A DNA stretch of 64,000 nucleotides from Styela clava (Eukaryota > Chordata > Ascidiacea > Stolidobranchia > Styelidae): assembly GCF_964204865.1 (NCBI RefSeq), contig NC_135259.1:6768974-6832973 (forward strand). The letters are read 5' to 3'. Shown here piece after piece: positions 13,917 to 26,100 of the stretch. Position numbers and translations under genes: made by a program. The notes under the pieces are model-generated. The model worked only from the letters and a program-made list of their open reading frames with translations. It made no database searches and was not told where the DNA came from. The number at the start of each line of letters is the position of its first letter. Positions within the stretch are counted from its first letter, which is position 1.

Positions 13917-14112
13917 ATGAGATTTTATAATTTTGCTGTTAGTCTACGTCATTTTAGCTTCGTTTCAGCTGTTCCTAGCAACTGCTGCGTATCCAATTAA
14001 TGACTGGCCAAAGTTTGTTGAAATGTACCGGTGCTCTTGCCAATGGAATGATAATCTTGGTAAAAATCCAGGCGTAAATATCCCGAATTATGAGTTATTT
14101 TGTTACGCAAAT
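13917..14112 (+). pseudogene. First exon of a small secreted Cys-containing protein, start out of frame
   Basis: The frame from 13933 to 14112 reads LLVYVILASFQLFLATA, a clear signal-peptide core, followed by a short mature part with RCSCQW and a Cys near the end, then a good donor (AAT|gtaagc). The nearest ATG, at 13917-13919, is in another frame: it codes MRFYNF and stops after 27 residues. One base fewer in the T run at 13923-13926 would put this ATG in frame with the hydrophobic stretch. Either the gene is frameshifted, there is a base-call error, or the true start is in an upstream exon. A following open frame at 14669-14863 (RHGYVSMADN...PQQ) may be a later exon, but its phase does not match this donor. 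The family is not recognised. Confidence 0.4.
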
Positions 14113-17100
14113 GTAAGCATTGTTGCCTTCTGCTTGAAATAATCCAGATATACACAGCTGGCACACACTGCGTGCTGCATCAATATTTGGATTCCATTAC
14201 TTGACTTTTTGATTGAGTTAATATCGTAATCGGAATTTTGTCAAGCAAGCATTCTTGTATATATATATATACGTCATTGTATGGGAATCCATCGATTCGT
14301 GAATAAATTTTCCAACATTTGCCGCCACCCTATAGTTAATATAAAAATCGTAATCAAAATTGACAGTCACAATAACCTAATAAGAAATACAAATTGAAGA
14401 AAGCACAATGTCTTTACAAATCATGTGCGCAGGTGACATAAAGTTTGACAAACGAAGCGGGCGGTGTCCCTATTCGCATCATATCATTTTAAAGAATCAC
14501 TTGATTAAAGTTGGATGTATTCGAAAAGCGCAAAGAAATTGTTGAGTTGAGTCAACAACTATTAAATATGATTTTATTTGTAAACAAACGACAAATTTCC
14601 TATAGCTAATAATTGCCTCACAATAAGCAAATTGACTTACTGGGAGGCGCATTTGCGTTAGTTTTGTATTGCCGTCACGCCATGGATATGTAAGTATGGC
14701 TGACAATGCTTACCTTGCGCCTCGCGGTTTTATAACTGGTAACATCCAAACAAACACGACCTATTATTTCATTGACAATTTGCCGGAAACGTGGGGCTGG
14801 TGTAGCCAAACCAAACCTTGGACTACCTTTACAATAATAAACAGGGTACCCCAACAGGTGTGACATTATATGAGTAGATAAACAAGTCGTGTGCGACCCG
14901 TTTTACGGTTAGTGACTGTACAAAGAGAACTAGCACACATGATGATACACATGTTGATGGTACTAACTATGTGCGTATGACGTGTGGTAAGGCATGTGAA
15001 AGAAGATTTACGCCACAATACATATGCTAAGTCCTATCTGTCCAGAGTGTCAGTAGAGAATAATTACTTTGACTGAGATATGTATCACAGAGGAATTTAT
15101 GTATTGCTTTTTGATATTGAATTCCAAAACACAATATTGCGTGTGGTCCACAGTACCGTTAACGTCTGTCTTCGTGTAATAAATTACAAAATAATATCTA
15201 AATGAATACTCAGATATATGTACTGATAAGTTCTACCGAAATTGAAACAGTACTATCGCTTTTGCGCAATGAAATGAATTCGCCTGAAATAAAGGTGAAA
15301 CTGGATTCAGTATTGAAGATCAATAGGCATTCGTCAAAAACGTCACTTACATTTTCCCTTTTGTTTAGCATCTAGGACTACTTCCACCTGGGCACATTTT
15401 TACCGTTTTCTAACTGACGGGTTATAATTTACCGGAATTGATCAATACAGTAAGATTGCCGGCATGAATGATCACACTCCTTCGTTTATACATGGGTCGA
15501 CATGAACTAGTAAATAACTGAGTGTTTAATCCAGGGATGGGCAAGCTGTGTGCGACATGTAGCCCGACAAAGCATTTTATGTGGCCCCTGCTCTTGCATA
15601 AAATTGTGAACATTTCTTACAACAACATGCAAAATTTAGATTTTATTTGATGTACACAAATTTTAAATATATGTAAATATATGATAAGGCACTTTGCAAA
15701 AATGATTTTTTGGATGCGACTTTTGAGAAAAAACTCTGCCCACACATGCGGACAACGAAATTGCCGACAGTTGTCTAAAGCTCGTTAGCTTTCCGGAGTC
15801 CTATCAGAAGCAAAAGAGTGAAGTGCTCCATAAAATGAACATTGATATGGGCACGGAAAACTTCTTATTTGTGCATATTTATTTGATTATCTACAAGAGC
15901 TTCCAGACTCAAATGAAAATGTAGCGCCCACACATATAAATACCGCTGAAATTTAAGAATGCTGCTAATATGCACTGGCGTATAGAATACGAAATCATTT
16001 TATTGTGTATTATAAAACTTGATAATTACGTGTATGTAATCTATGTTTGGTATTCGTTGTTTCAATTCTCAACCCGCGAATCCGCGAAGCTTTTGAATTC
16101 GGAACTATATGCTCATTCCTAGCTGTTTACTGAGATGACCAATATAGGCTATTATAGGCTTCACAATACAATATACAACACGGTGAATGTCTTATAAAGT
16201 TTTTTTCACTTTGGCACATAGAAGCAGTAATCTGCTACAATAGCAGTCAAAATATGAATAGCGAAGGAACAAGTAAGAAATAAAGTAAATAGCAACTCAC
16301 GAAGATTTGATGTAGGCTACTAGTCTTTTATAATGATATTGATAGGGAAATTCAGCACTAAATGCAATCAAAGAACTAAAAATCTAATTGTATCTAAACA
16401 GCCATAATAGTCCAAAACTGTGTATTTATAATTATAACAACTATAACCATGATTTAAAATAAAATTGTAAATTATGTGGGTTTTACGTGATCTAATTGTA
16501 ATATTAAAACTTGCAATTACCGTGGATGAAAAACCCTCTAGGGCAAGGGTTTCCAACCTTTTTGGTAGAGTGAAAACCTAATGAAATATGTCAGAGGCTT
16601 AGAGTATTTTTTATATCAAAAATTAGGAGAAAAAAAATTGAAGAACAGCATTATAAAAATATATTTAGCACACGATATGTAATCTATCTACTTTTAAAAA
16701 ACCGAAACCGGATCCAAGTTGAAAAATAAAATCCTCAGCCCTAATTCATTTTCCGTGAATTTTTCACCCTAAAATAACTTAATCAATAAAATAACGAATA
16801 ATAACTAGCGTCATCAATAGCATGTGCTATAATTGATGGCCTATGATGGTATTTGTGACCATTTTTTCTTCTTCTTCAAAACGAAAATTGAAATGCAATG
16901 CCCGATCAAACTTACGTCATATTGATTCAATAGCTGAACGGAGCATTCGCTAAATTTGGCCTTTTATCAGAAACGAAATTTTTGTAGTAATTTATAACAT
17001 TCTTGCAGTTTACAATAATATTGGTGAGTAGTGTTCCAGTCCTCAAGACTGCATATTTTCCGAATCTCGCCCAGCGAGTTATTTTGTCGTCGACTAGTAA

Positions 17101-17113
17101 ATACAGTATATTA

Positions 17114-20100
17114 TCATAATGTCTTAACGCCAGGCGCATTTCTCGGCACTACGGGACCAGTTCTTGTTGTTTGTTGAATCAAAGCGTTGCTAATTCCGCG
17201 AAATGGTGCCAGGTTCGCCGGCGTCATGAATGGAAAGGCAGCTGCAAATGCACTAAATGGTGGTTGAGTTGTTAGTTGCGGCAAAAGTCCGAAATCAGGT
17301 CGTGATGTCGGCATCGTTCCACACAAAAGATTCGGACCTGAAATTCTTTGATCAGAAATGCTGTGTTGATGAAGTGGTGGCAAAAATGGACCACAGCCAA
17401 TAGGGGGCATTGACGTCCACTGCGCTTTCACGTCTGAAAAGATAATTGGAATAATTTATGATTTGAAACAAAGACAATGTACTTATAATATGAGTATATA
17501 AGTTGAAGTTTTCGAAACATTATTACACTATCGTACACTATCGTCACATTATACACTATCGTCAGTATTTCTGTCATCAACAAAGGGAATCCTTAGAAGA
17601 AGATAGAGAGCTTGTAACAACAAGCTAGCTAGGAAATATCTCTATCGTGTTTGTCCTTCATAAAGTCACGTAAATGAAGCTAGGACATACCTCAAGCTCA
17701 TATGCAATCACGTTGGGTAAACCACGTTTTGAACAAGCTTATTCAACGCCATTTTATATATATCTAGACTTCAAACATACCTTCATGTTCTCGTCTTGCT
17801 AGGGAGCTGTGAAGATGTGTAAGAAGTCTGACGGGCAAAGGTTCATGTGGCTCCATTCCTTCAATTGACATGAGATATCTGGCAACCTCGGCGGCGCATT
17901 CTCGAAATCCAGCACTTCTGAGGTCAAGTCCGGTTGTAGGAAGGTACAATGAACCTTGTAGCGCCTTAAATAACATTAACGGCCTCGTTTTAATTTAGTT
18001 ATACAGTAGTAAAGGTTGTTTGTTTAGAATTTATATTACATATATTTATAAAGGACAAAACTTCCAACATTGTAAATATTTCCACACGTCGCCAGTGTGG
18101 GAACAATGAAAAATATGCGAGCAGTTGAAACGAGAGGATAAACTGCATGTTAATTAATATTGCCTATATTATAACATTTGGTGTGAACGACCCATTGAAT
18201 CCAGAATCGCACTGTAATTCTACGGCTCATTGTAATGATGTAACCATGTATTGATATTACACATGCGCCGATATAGTCTTCTAATTAAATGAAGAAACCT
18301 CTTTTTTGCATGTGATTAAGACAGAGCTATTGTCATATTATGCTGTAATATCGAAATTACCTTCAAATGCTCGACTGTAAGTTGTAAAATTTCCGCCTTT
18401 TCTAATTTTGCGCAACCTTGTTTTTCGTTTGCTGTCGGTACCAAACGACGAAGTTCCGACAAACTGTTGTTTATTCTGTCTCGTCTTCGTTTTTCTATTA
18501 CCTATAAGTTGATAAAAATTGCTACTTTAATACTGATAGGTACTTTACTCTAAAATTGCTAAAAAGGAAAGTAATTTTAATTGATTAGTAAATATTATCA
18601 TAATTTATTATCATAAAAGCATACATAAGTCATATACGAAAATTAATAAAGCTATTTTTATGCATTTTAGTTCTTTGCACTTTGTTTTTATGGATCCCTA
18701 GCAATTCAATTTCATTTAACTTCTTTTATCAGAGACAATACCACCCGTTTAGATTTATCGAATTTCTTTTAATAGTGAGAGAGCGCAAGATAGATAGATT
18801 TCATTGTCCATTTTCGGCGGCAAAATAACAAATGTGTATTAAATCATTAAAATTTCTTTTCTTAAAAATGCTACGTCATGGAATGGTGACAAATCAAAGA
18901 TTCCTCCCCTATGACCTTTGACAATGTTTAAATAATACAACAACGGGAAAATAATTTATCGGGCTATTCTTGATTTTGTTTACTTATATCATTATTATTT
19001 TGCATGATATACTCTCTTTTCAGAATTTCACAATCGTGCATCCAAGTTTCAGTTTCCTGCTAAAAGATGGCGTGTTTTTGGAGAAACATGAATGATAGAA
19101 TAGATAGAAAACTTTATTCTGAAATCACCTGTTTGGCAGATTTCGCGATGAGATATAGAATAAATAGGCTGTGTGGGAACATTCAAGTGTCCGCCTTGTG
19201 TCTATCGTGTTTTGTTACGAAGAAGCGTGAGACCGCTGGCTGACACTTGTAAGAGCGGCGTTTCTATTGTCAATCGAGCGGGCCCGCAAATGGGAAAGGA
19301 CATTGTTTATATTGACTGCGACGAGTAATGTGTTTGTGGTGGTTTGTTAGGGCGGCGTGCCTCTGTAACCTGACACGGCGCAAGTGAAAACACCCTCTTT
19401 ACCGAACCGATAGTTCCCACGGTCCCGAAGCGTTTGCTATTCCTTCACATAAATAAGGACTTAAGAGTACGACACGGAGGTCCGCTTTACCCCCGCGACT
19501 ACTAATTGCATACACAGCTTCCGTTACACAACACAGCACTACGTAATACATAATATAAGTTTTGTTTGGCATCGAGATAAACAGTTTTAACCATTACTAA
19601 GCTATGCGGTCAACGTGACTGGGTATCAACTCACAATTCGGTGCTTTGGTTACTAATTCTCATTGTTCGCTGTATATTTATACTTTATTTATATATTTTT
19701 CAAGTGAAAAAATATTTGGCTTATCTGGCTCACGTAAGCTATAAGAAAACGCTTTAGTTTGGGATGATGGCGTTAATTTCAATCGTATCCATTCCAGGTG
19801 TTTTGTTTATATCCCTGACCCCGATTAAAGCTGTTTTGTTTGAGTTCGACTTTGGCGTTATTGGTTTTATTGACGTTTTCTCACGGTTCAAATTTAAAAA
19901 CGTCACTTTCAATCGACAAAGGAAACATCCCGAATTTTGTCAAGTTAATAAGAACGATAAATTCTTTATCATTTTAATGCATAAAAAACTCTGAATCCAT
20001 ATTTTAGAAGTATATATTGAAGTTTACATAGGATTTTGAGCAGGAACTCAAAATAAAAAGTGCTTCAAAATAAATGCGAGAGAAAATCAGCCCTCAATAC

Positions 20101-21748
20101 CACCAGAAAAGTTAAAAGAGCAACTTTTTGAAATATTAATAACACAATTTTAAGGCTTTATCGCCGCTGTAAGCAACAGATAGACTTCATGGAGAATTTA
20201 AGATGACGCGCCATTCGCTCAAGTATCATCTTCTAATATTTCTCTAAGATCATTGGCGACATGACTTCATCATATATAAATATTCCCGAAAACAAATTAT
20301 TAGACAAGACATTAGTACAATGTAGATAAATTTTCTTCATAAGCTGCAGTTTTGACCCCCAAAAAGCTTTGCGCGCGTCGGGAAAATATTCATGTAATAT
20401 TATATTATAACACGTGAGTCAATTTACGTGTGAAACACGTGTGAAAATTTACAATTGAGCTCAAAAATCGTTAAATACTAATTTATAAGATACTATTTGC
20501 ATTTCATCTGCAGTTTGAATGTGTTTGCGCTTCTGGCGAGGCATTATTTCTTACAATTATAGAACATAGTACGAAAATTTTAGTTAAAACCTCCGTTTTT
20601 TTGTTTGTTTATTTTTTACACTATATTTTGAGATATTTCTTTCCCACTTGCTGCGATGACATGACATAAACCTATGTTTTGTGCTTTTATTTCAAAAAAT
20701 TAGATTTTCCACTGTGGCAAAGCGATAAATAAATTATTTTATTGCCGATTATGGTGGGAGTAATGACAAAATTTTAAAAGAATGGAACAAAAGCGCAGAA
20801 TTATTTTAACATTTATTGAATTTGAAATATAAATTGAGATACGTAGGCCATCAACTCGAAAACTATATCTAATCAATTGGATACGAAATTACTACATTTT
20901 TGACAAAAAAATATTCAGTCTTTTTCGCAAAGTGTATCCAACCACTAAAATCACTCAAAAAATTGATTTCAAAAAATAATGAATGTAATTAAAACGTGTG
21001 ATTTGGGTTAGGGATTTCGAATTAGAATCCCGTTAATACATTTTTATCGGAAATCATTATCCAAAAATCCGATCATACAATATAATAGTCATAAACGGAA
21101 TACAAGTCATCATTTCAAATTTAAACATTGATTTTGTAAATTAGATCCGTCGCTCTCTCAGATATGATTATCAATATTCGAATCATTAAAATTATTTCAA
21201 CTTTTAAATGTATTTCAGAAATTGAAATACAATTATTTTATGAGATCAGAGGTTACGCTTATTGCCTTTGTCTCGTTTTAATCTCGAGTTTTCTTGTGCA
21301 ATCTTTGTTTTCGTAATTTCGAAGTATTTAACACGTTTAACATTTTAAATATAATATTCTTCACATACCCCTCTACGTTTCTTCCTTGCAACTGACTGGG
21401 GATCGCTCGAAGATGAGTATCTAAATAATTTAAATAAAAAACTAGAATCAGGTTAATTTACACAATTGTTTTATAAATACGTGTTTTAAAATATGTAAAA
21501 ACGATGTAAATGGATATAAATTAATTTTTTTGTCAAATGAGTAAATTTTGGTGATAGTTGGTAAACATCTACAAAAAATCCGTGTTTTTGATCAGGTGAG
21601 AATATACGGTGCTTTGTGCTGCCAAAGTGAGAAAAGATTCATTTTGATGAAAATAAAGATTTTTGTATAAATGTTTTGAATCAAATATAAATAATAAATA
21701 CCTTCCATTTTCTCCGTCCGATTCTGAATCACTGAAATATCTTTTCAT
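17114..21748 (-). CDS. HEY: HEY-type bHLH-Orange transcriptional repressor
   Basis: Five exons join in phase: 21702-21748, 21369-21420, 18361-18501, 17781-17964 and 17114-17433, giving 247 residues. The N terminus [11 protein letters not shown] resembles vertebrate HEY (MKRP..ES.SD). The basic region and helices read [18 protein letters not shown] and [11 protein letters not shown]. The glycine at residue 33 of the basic region is typical of HEY; HES proteins have proline there. The Orange domain (about 97-135) contains [13 protein letters not shown] and RLLTHL. Family members are nuclear repressors acting downstream of Notch, bind E-boxes and dimerise with HES proteins. The C terminus ([10 protein letters not shown].. 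ending GVKTL) lacks the usual YRPW and TEIGAF motifs. The bHLH from VIEK onward is in one exon. The large second intron (2.9 kb) carries most of the candidate Notch-response sites. The family call is strong. Confidence 0.93.
18096..18103 (+). promoter_or_regulatory. CSL (Su(H)/RBPJ) consensus site in HEY intron
   Basis: TGTGGGAA matches the YGTGRGAA consensus bound by the Notch effector CSL. It lies in the intron between the bHLH and Orange exons. Binding is inferred from the sequence match only. Confidence 0.4.
19172..19179 (+). promoter_or_regulatory. CSL consensus site in HEY second intron
   Basis: TGTGGGAA, a YGTGRGAA match, lies in the intron between exons 2 and 3 and starts a relatively GC-rich stretch (about 19180-19430) that stands out from the AT-rich surroundings. 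Confidence 0.45.
19414..19421 (-). promoter_or_regulatory. CSL consensus site in HEY second intron
   Basis: On the minus strand this reads CGTGGGAA, the high-affinity form of the CSL site. It is 242 bases from the site at 19172 and in opposite orientation, at the other end of the GC-rich patch. Confidence 0.5.
19878..19885 (-). promoter_or_regulatory. CSL consensus site in HEY second intron
   Basis: The minus strand reads CGTGAGAA, matching YGTGRGAA. It is the third such match within about 700 bases of the second intron. Confidence 0.4.
20411..20441. promoter_or_regulatory. Paired CACGTG E-boxes in HEY second intron
   Basis: CACGTG occurs at 20411-20416 and 20436-20441, 25 bases apart, with a related TACGTG between them. 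CACGTG is the class B E-box that HEY/HES-type factors bind, so autoregulation is possible. USF/MYC-type factors bind the same motif. Confidence 0.35.
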
Positions 21749-22731
21749 TTTTCAAAAAGTGTTGCTAATTTATTATATTTGATGTATTTTATATTTACGG
21801 TTTTCTGTAAAAAATAAAACAATTTCTGAAAAAAAAAAAATTTGATGCGAATCCACCGGAAATATAAAAGTCATTCCATTTTATTCAATAGTCATAATTA
21901 GCTTACCTATACCTTTCTTCAACCAATTTTTAAGTAACTCTGAACACAATGATACTGAAATATTGCCACCTAAAAATATCCGCCACCCATCTCGACGATA
22001 TCCCTCAAATGAAAACAACATTAGCGAGGTCGATGAGAAGTTTGCTACTCGACATGCCTTTTTTGCTACGTGAATTATACCCTCCATTTTGTTCTCAACA
22101 ATGTCGGTGGATGAAACATGCACCTGAATATCGAACTATTTTCCCATTTTAAGGTGAGTCAAGCTAGGACTTATGATCAATCTATACTTCAGCTATAGGC
22201 TGTAATCATGATCACGCGTGATGTAATCTGAGTTTGTTTTTACCAAAATATTTCATATCGCCAGCCGCAACAAAAAGTTTTCACACGCGGGATTCAGTCA
22301 CCCGCGTACGCCGCAGTCGTGTAGGCGTCGTCTCTCTTTTCTGTATCTCTCGAAAAGACAAGTGTCGTTGATTGATGTCACAATGCTAGTAATGATGGTC
22401 GACTTGAAAAAAAACATTTGCTTTGATATATTTAATGCCTTGTACTCAAGATATTTCACAAATACACTCTTATTTTTGTTCTTTAATGTTTTAAATTCTC
22501 TTAAAAGTTTCTTTTTTGATTATGTTTAAAAGTTATTTTGATGTCCGAACAGCATTGCTACTTATTACACTTAAACAAAAAACGGGTCTTTTGTAGAAAC
22601 CCCTCGCCACTAAAGCGAAAATATGAGATTTGAGAAAAAACGCCACGTTTTAAAATAAAAAAGTAGTAATTATCCAGTTAGGGTTAGAATAAGTTGAATT
22701 TCCAACGTAATCTGTACTTGTTACCCTAACC

Positions 22732-23150
22732 CAGGGGTCGGCAAACTACAGCCCGCGGGCCAGATCCGACCCGCGACGCTTCACTGAATTATATTAACGA
22801 AACAACTGTATCGACGAATCTCAACCTCACGTAACAGAATTTGTTTTGAGCCACTGAATTATAATATAACCTAACAAGTATATAGTTCACAATCACTCGT
22901 TTAATGAGCCTACAAACTGATTATAATTAGACAAATGGCAACAGAACTTGATGTTGAGTGCAAATGGTTCAATGGCGCAGAAAATATTCAAATGATCAGT
23001 CTTCGCGCGCTGCTTAAAATTTAACTGAAATCTGTGTGAAAAATGTGATTTATTGTCCATTTCCTCGGTTTTCAACTTTCTAAAAATATGCCAATGACTT
23101 GCAACCTTTAATTTAATAGCCCGTGAACGACAAAAGTTTGCCGACCCCTG
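22732..23150. mobile_element. Non-autonomous hAT-type element with 8-bp target duplication
   Basis: The terminal inverted repeats are perfect: CAGGGGTCGGCAAACT at the left and AGTTTGCCGACCCCTG at the right. The 8-mer CCCTAACC flanks both sides (22724-22731 and 23151-23158). An 8-bp duplication and ends of the CAGGGGT..GCAAACT kind, with an inner GCCCGCGGGCC, are typical of hAT elements. At 419 bp it has no transposase. Confidence 0.9.
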
Positions 23151-23158
23151 CCCTAACC

Positions 23159-26100
23159 GAATAATAACTACTTTTTTTTTAGCGATGGCGGTGGTGTTTT
23201 GGGGCGTTTTTTTTTACAAAAGATTCAAAAAACATCTTATTCTTACTTTACCTTCTTTAACAATGAAATACTCGTGGCAGTCTGTAGAGTAGCAGGGGAT
23301 ATATATATGGAAACAAGGCCAAAAAGTTTGGAAGGTGGATGAAAACTCATAACATCGTTATCCTTCTCAAATTGAAAAACAAACTTCGATGAACACAACT
23401 AGAATCGCTGCATTATATATATTGTATAGTTGTGGCCATGAAAACAAAATTGCTTTCCTCGTGGTCAAATCGCTTCCAACCTTTCAGTAACTAAAGTGTG
23501 GTGTTTCTCGTAGTATTGACATCACTTTATTTTTGACAATACATATCCTGTATCATTACAATTAAAATTGGTTGATTTGATTATAAGCTTTTTGATCTAT
23601 ATTTGAAATTATGTTGTTGGAAAATCGAACTTAAATCCGGTCGTATGTTTTATCCTCCGACACGTGGATGGCGTGTGTAAGAGCACTCCATTTATAACGA
23701 AAATTAGGGATTCGATACGGTATCGGTGACTTCAATTTAATTATATCCCAATATAAAAGGCGGTAAACGTATGGGATGCTTCGTCTTCAAATATACACTA
23801 TTCTAAAGATATTCAGTGTTACCGACTTTTTCTGTAGAATAGTAAAATATTCCAATCAATTTATACAGTTGTAAATATTTTTGTGGACAAATTTATGTCC
23901 AAGTGAAAAGGAGATGATCATAATTTTTGACACCTTAAAACTGGCCTAAATAATAAAATAGAGCATTCAAAAGCAAGCCAATCATGACTATCTGCTTTGC
24001 AAATAGGAAGAATTAAAGATGAGTGTATGAAATTCTCATATAATCCAAACTTGAACACCCATTCCGACTTATAACTCTGCGATACGATAATATAACATTA
24101 TTTTGAAATTCAAAGCGCCAGTTTCCTTTCTAAAGTAAATCTCTTCCTTCATTGTCACAGCCGTGTCCAAGAACATCCGATCTTTCAGTTTCGAACACAT
24201 GTCTTTGAAAGATCAAAAGATGTTCGAATGGTGTTTTATGAATAGGATATAGATCATTCAAAAGCTTACAAACATATATACTTATATGAATAAAATATCT
24301 ATATGTTGTTATTTTCTTCTTCTATAATATAGGCATTTCAAACCCTAGTCACCCCATCACCATGTGCATAATATCGTAAGCCAGATTTGCCACATTGCAA
24401 AGTTTTCGGCGTTTTCACCCAAAATAAATTTACATGTATCAGTCCTGACTAGTAATAACAATGTGCGCAGAGAAATACTAACAAAACCAAACAACTACAC
24501 GAAATGGAGAACAGATTTGATGGAAAGCTACTTTTTGTATACATTTTATATTTCCAGAATTCGTTAATTAGAATAAGACAGTTTTATATGAAAATATATT
24601 TTTATCACCAGGGAGGTTTGTTATCCAAAAGTTGCCTCTACTGTATAAATTTTAATTTTTCTGAACGCAAGCGAACAATTGGCACTAAGGAATAAATAGT
24701 TTACGGTATTTAAAATTGCGAAAAGTGGCGGATGTGAGGCCGTTATCCCGGCATTTATTCCCATTAAAAGGCACCCAGCCTTATCTAACAAATGTGTAGA
24801 TTTGTTGTAAGATTAGATCTTATCACCAAGAAGTTTTGGCGATTTTTATCAGCTTTTAGTAACAGACTTCTGACACCTAGACAAACGATTTTAGCGTAGA
24901 TACTGACAGGTGGATGTCAACCGGAAAGTCTGAACGGCGTCGACTACAAAGTTATTTTCTGTGACCTAATGTGACGTAACAAAAAACATATTTGCGCCTG
25001 CTGTTAGGTCATGTGGTGGGTTAGATTTAGATCAAGATTATAAAAATTGACTATAACCTTGTAAAAACATAAACCTGAATAAATAAGTAAAAAATGTAAA
25101 TATGAATCAATTTTTAGACAACCGGTATTTTTTTTATTTCTATGTTTTTTTTATTTTTGTGCTAAATCCAGAATTTCCGATGATACACATTGCACATTGT
25201 ACACATAACATTGTATTATTTATTTGGATCTGTTACATCTTAACGCAAGGAGTTTCTTTTTTGTGGGAAAGTAATCTACCGGCACTACCTATTCAAGTTA
25301 TTGCACTCTGGTTATGGAGGTGTACGTGTTGATTGAACCCGAGTCTTTAACACGAGAATCAAGCACAGAGAATTAAGTACAAAATAAACAAATATAATTT
25401 AACTAAAATATTGAAGTGTGTTATAAAAGCGGCCAAGCGCCAAGAGTTGATTTGAGCTTAGAATAATAAATCTAATAGAAAGAATATTCGGTTCGGTTCG
25501 GTGCTAGATGGCGAAAACCGGAACGTATCGTACGTGCTACAGCAATTGAAGCAAGAAAAGCTATTTACAATTTATAAAATAACTTTAATCGACGCTGTTT
25601 GATTCAAATGATGATTTACCCTCCTGTGGAGTTGCATTTGCTATTTGTGACACGCATTAAAATTTTTAAATAATAATAATGATTTAAAATACCAAATATG
25701 TTCTGAAATGACTAATATTCTGCACAAAATATTTTTCATATCTATCAAGCATAGAATGTTTGAACCTCTCTTTCGCATTCAAAAGTCATGCCATGTCCAA
25801 GAGCAGTCATCAAAAGTCAAATGCTACTTACGAGGTCAAAGATCACCTTTCTATTCTTCAATTATCGGTTCACGCAGACGTTTGCGGTCAACAGAGTATA
25901 TTTTAGGATTGGCATCATCTTTTTGAAATCTGCCAAACATGTAACATTTCTAATTCCCATATAGAAAGGTAATTTTAACGTCCATTCACGCTTGTTCGGT
26001 TCTGTCATTACACTACTCGGACAGTTATGATGCGCCCCATCGCCAGCCTTAACGAGTCCCACTTTCGAAAACGCCGCCGCGGTTCGCCGCTTTGCTGGCG

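Noticed and set aside
14669-14863. Second exon of the 13.9-kb secreted protein
   Set aside because: The frame looks protein-like, but the only nearby acceptor gives the wrong phase for the donor at 14112, so the join cannot be supported.
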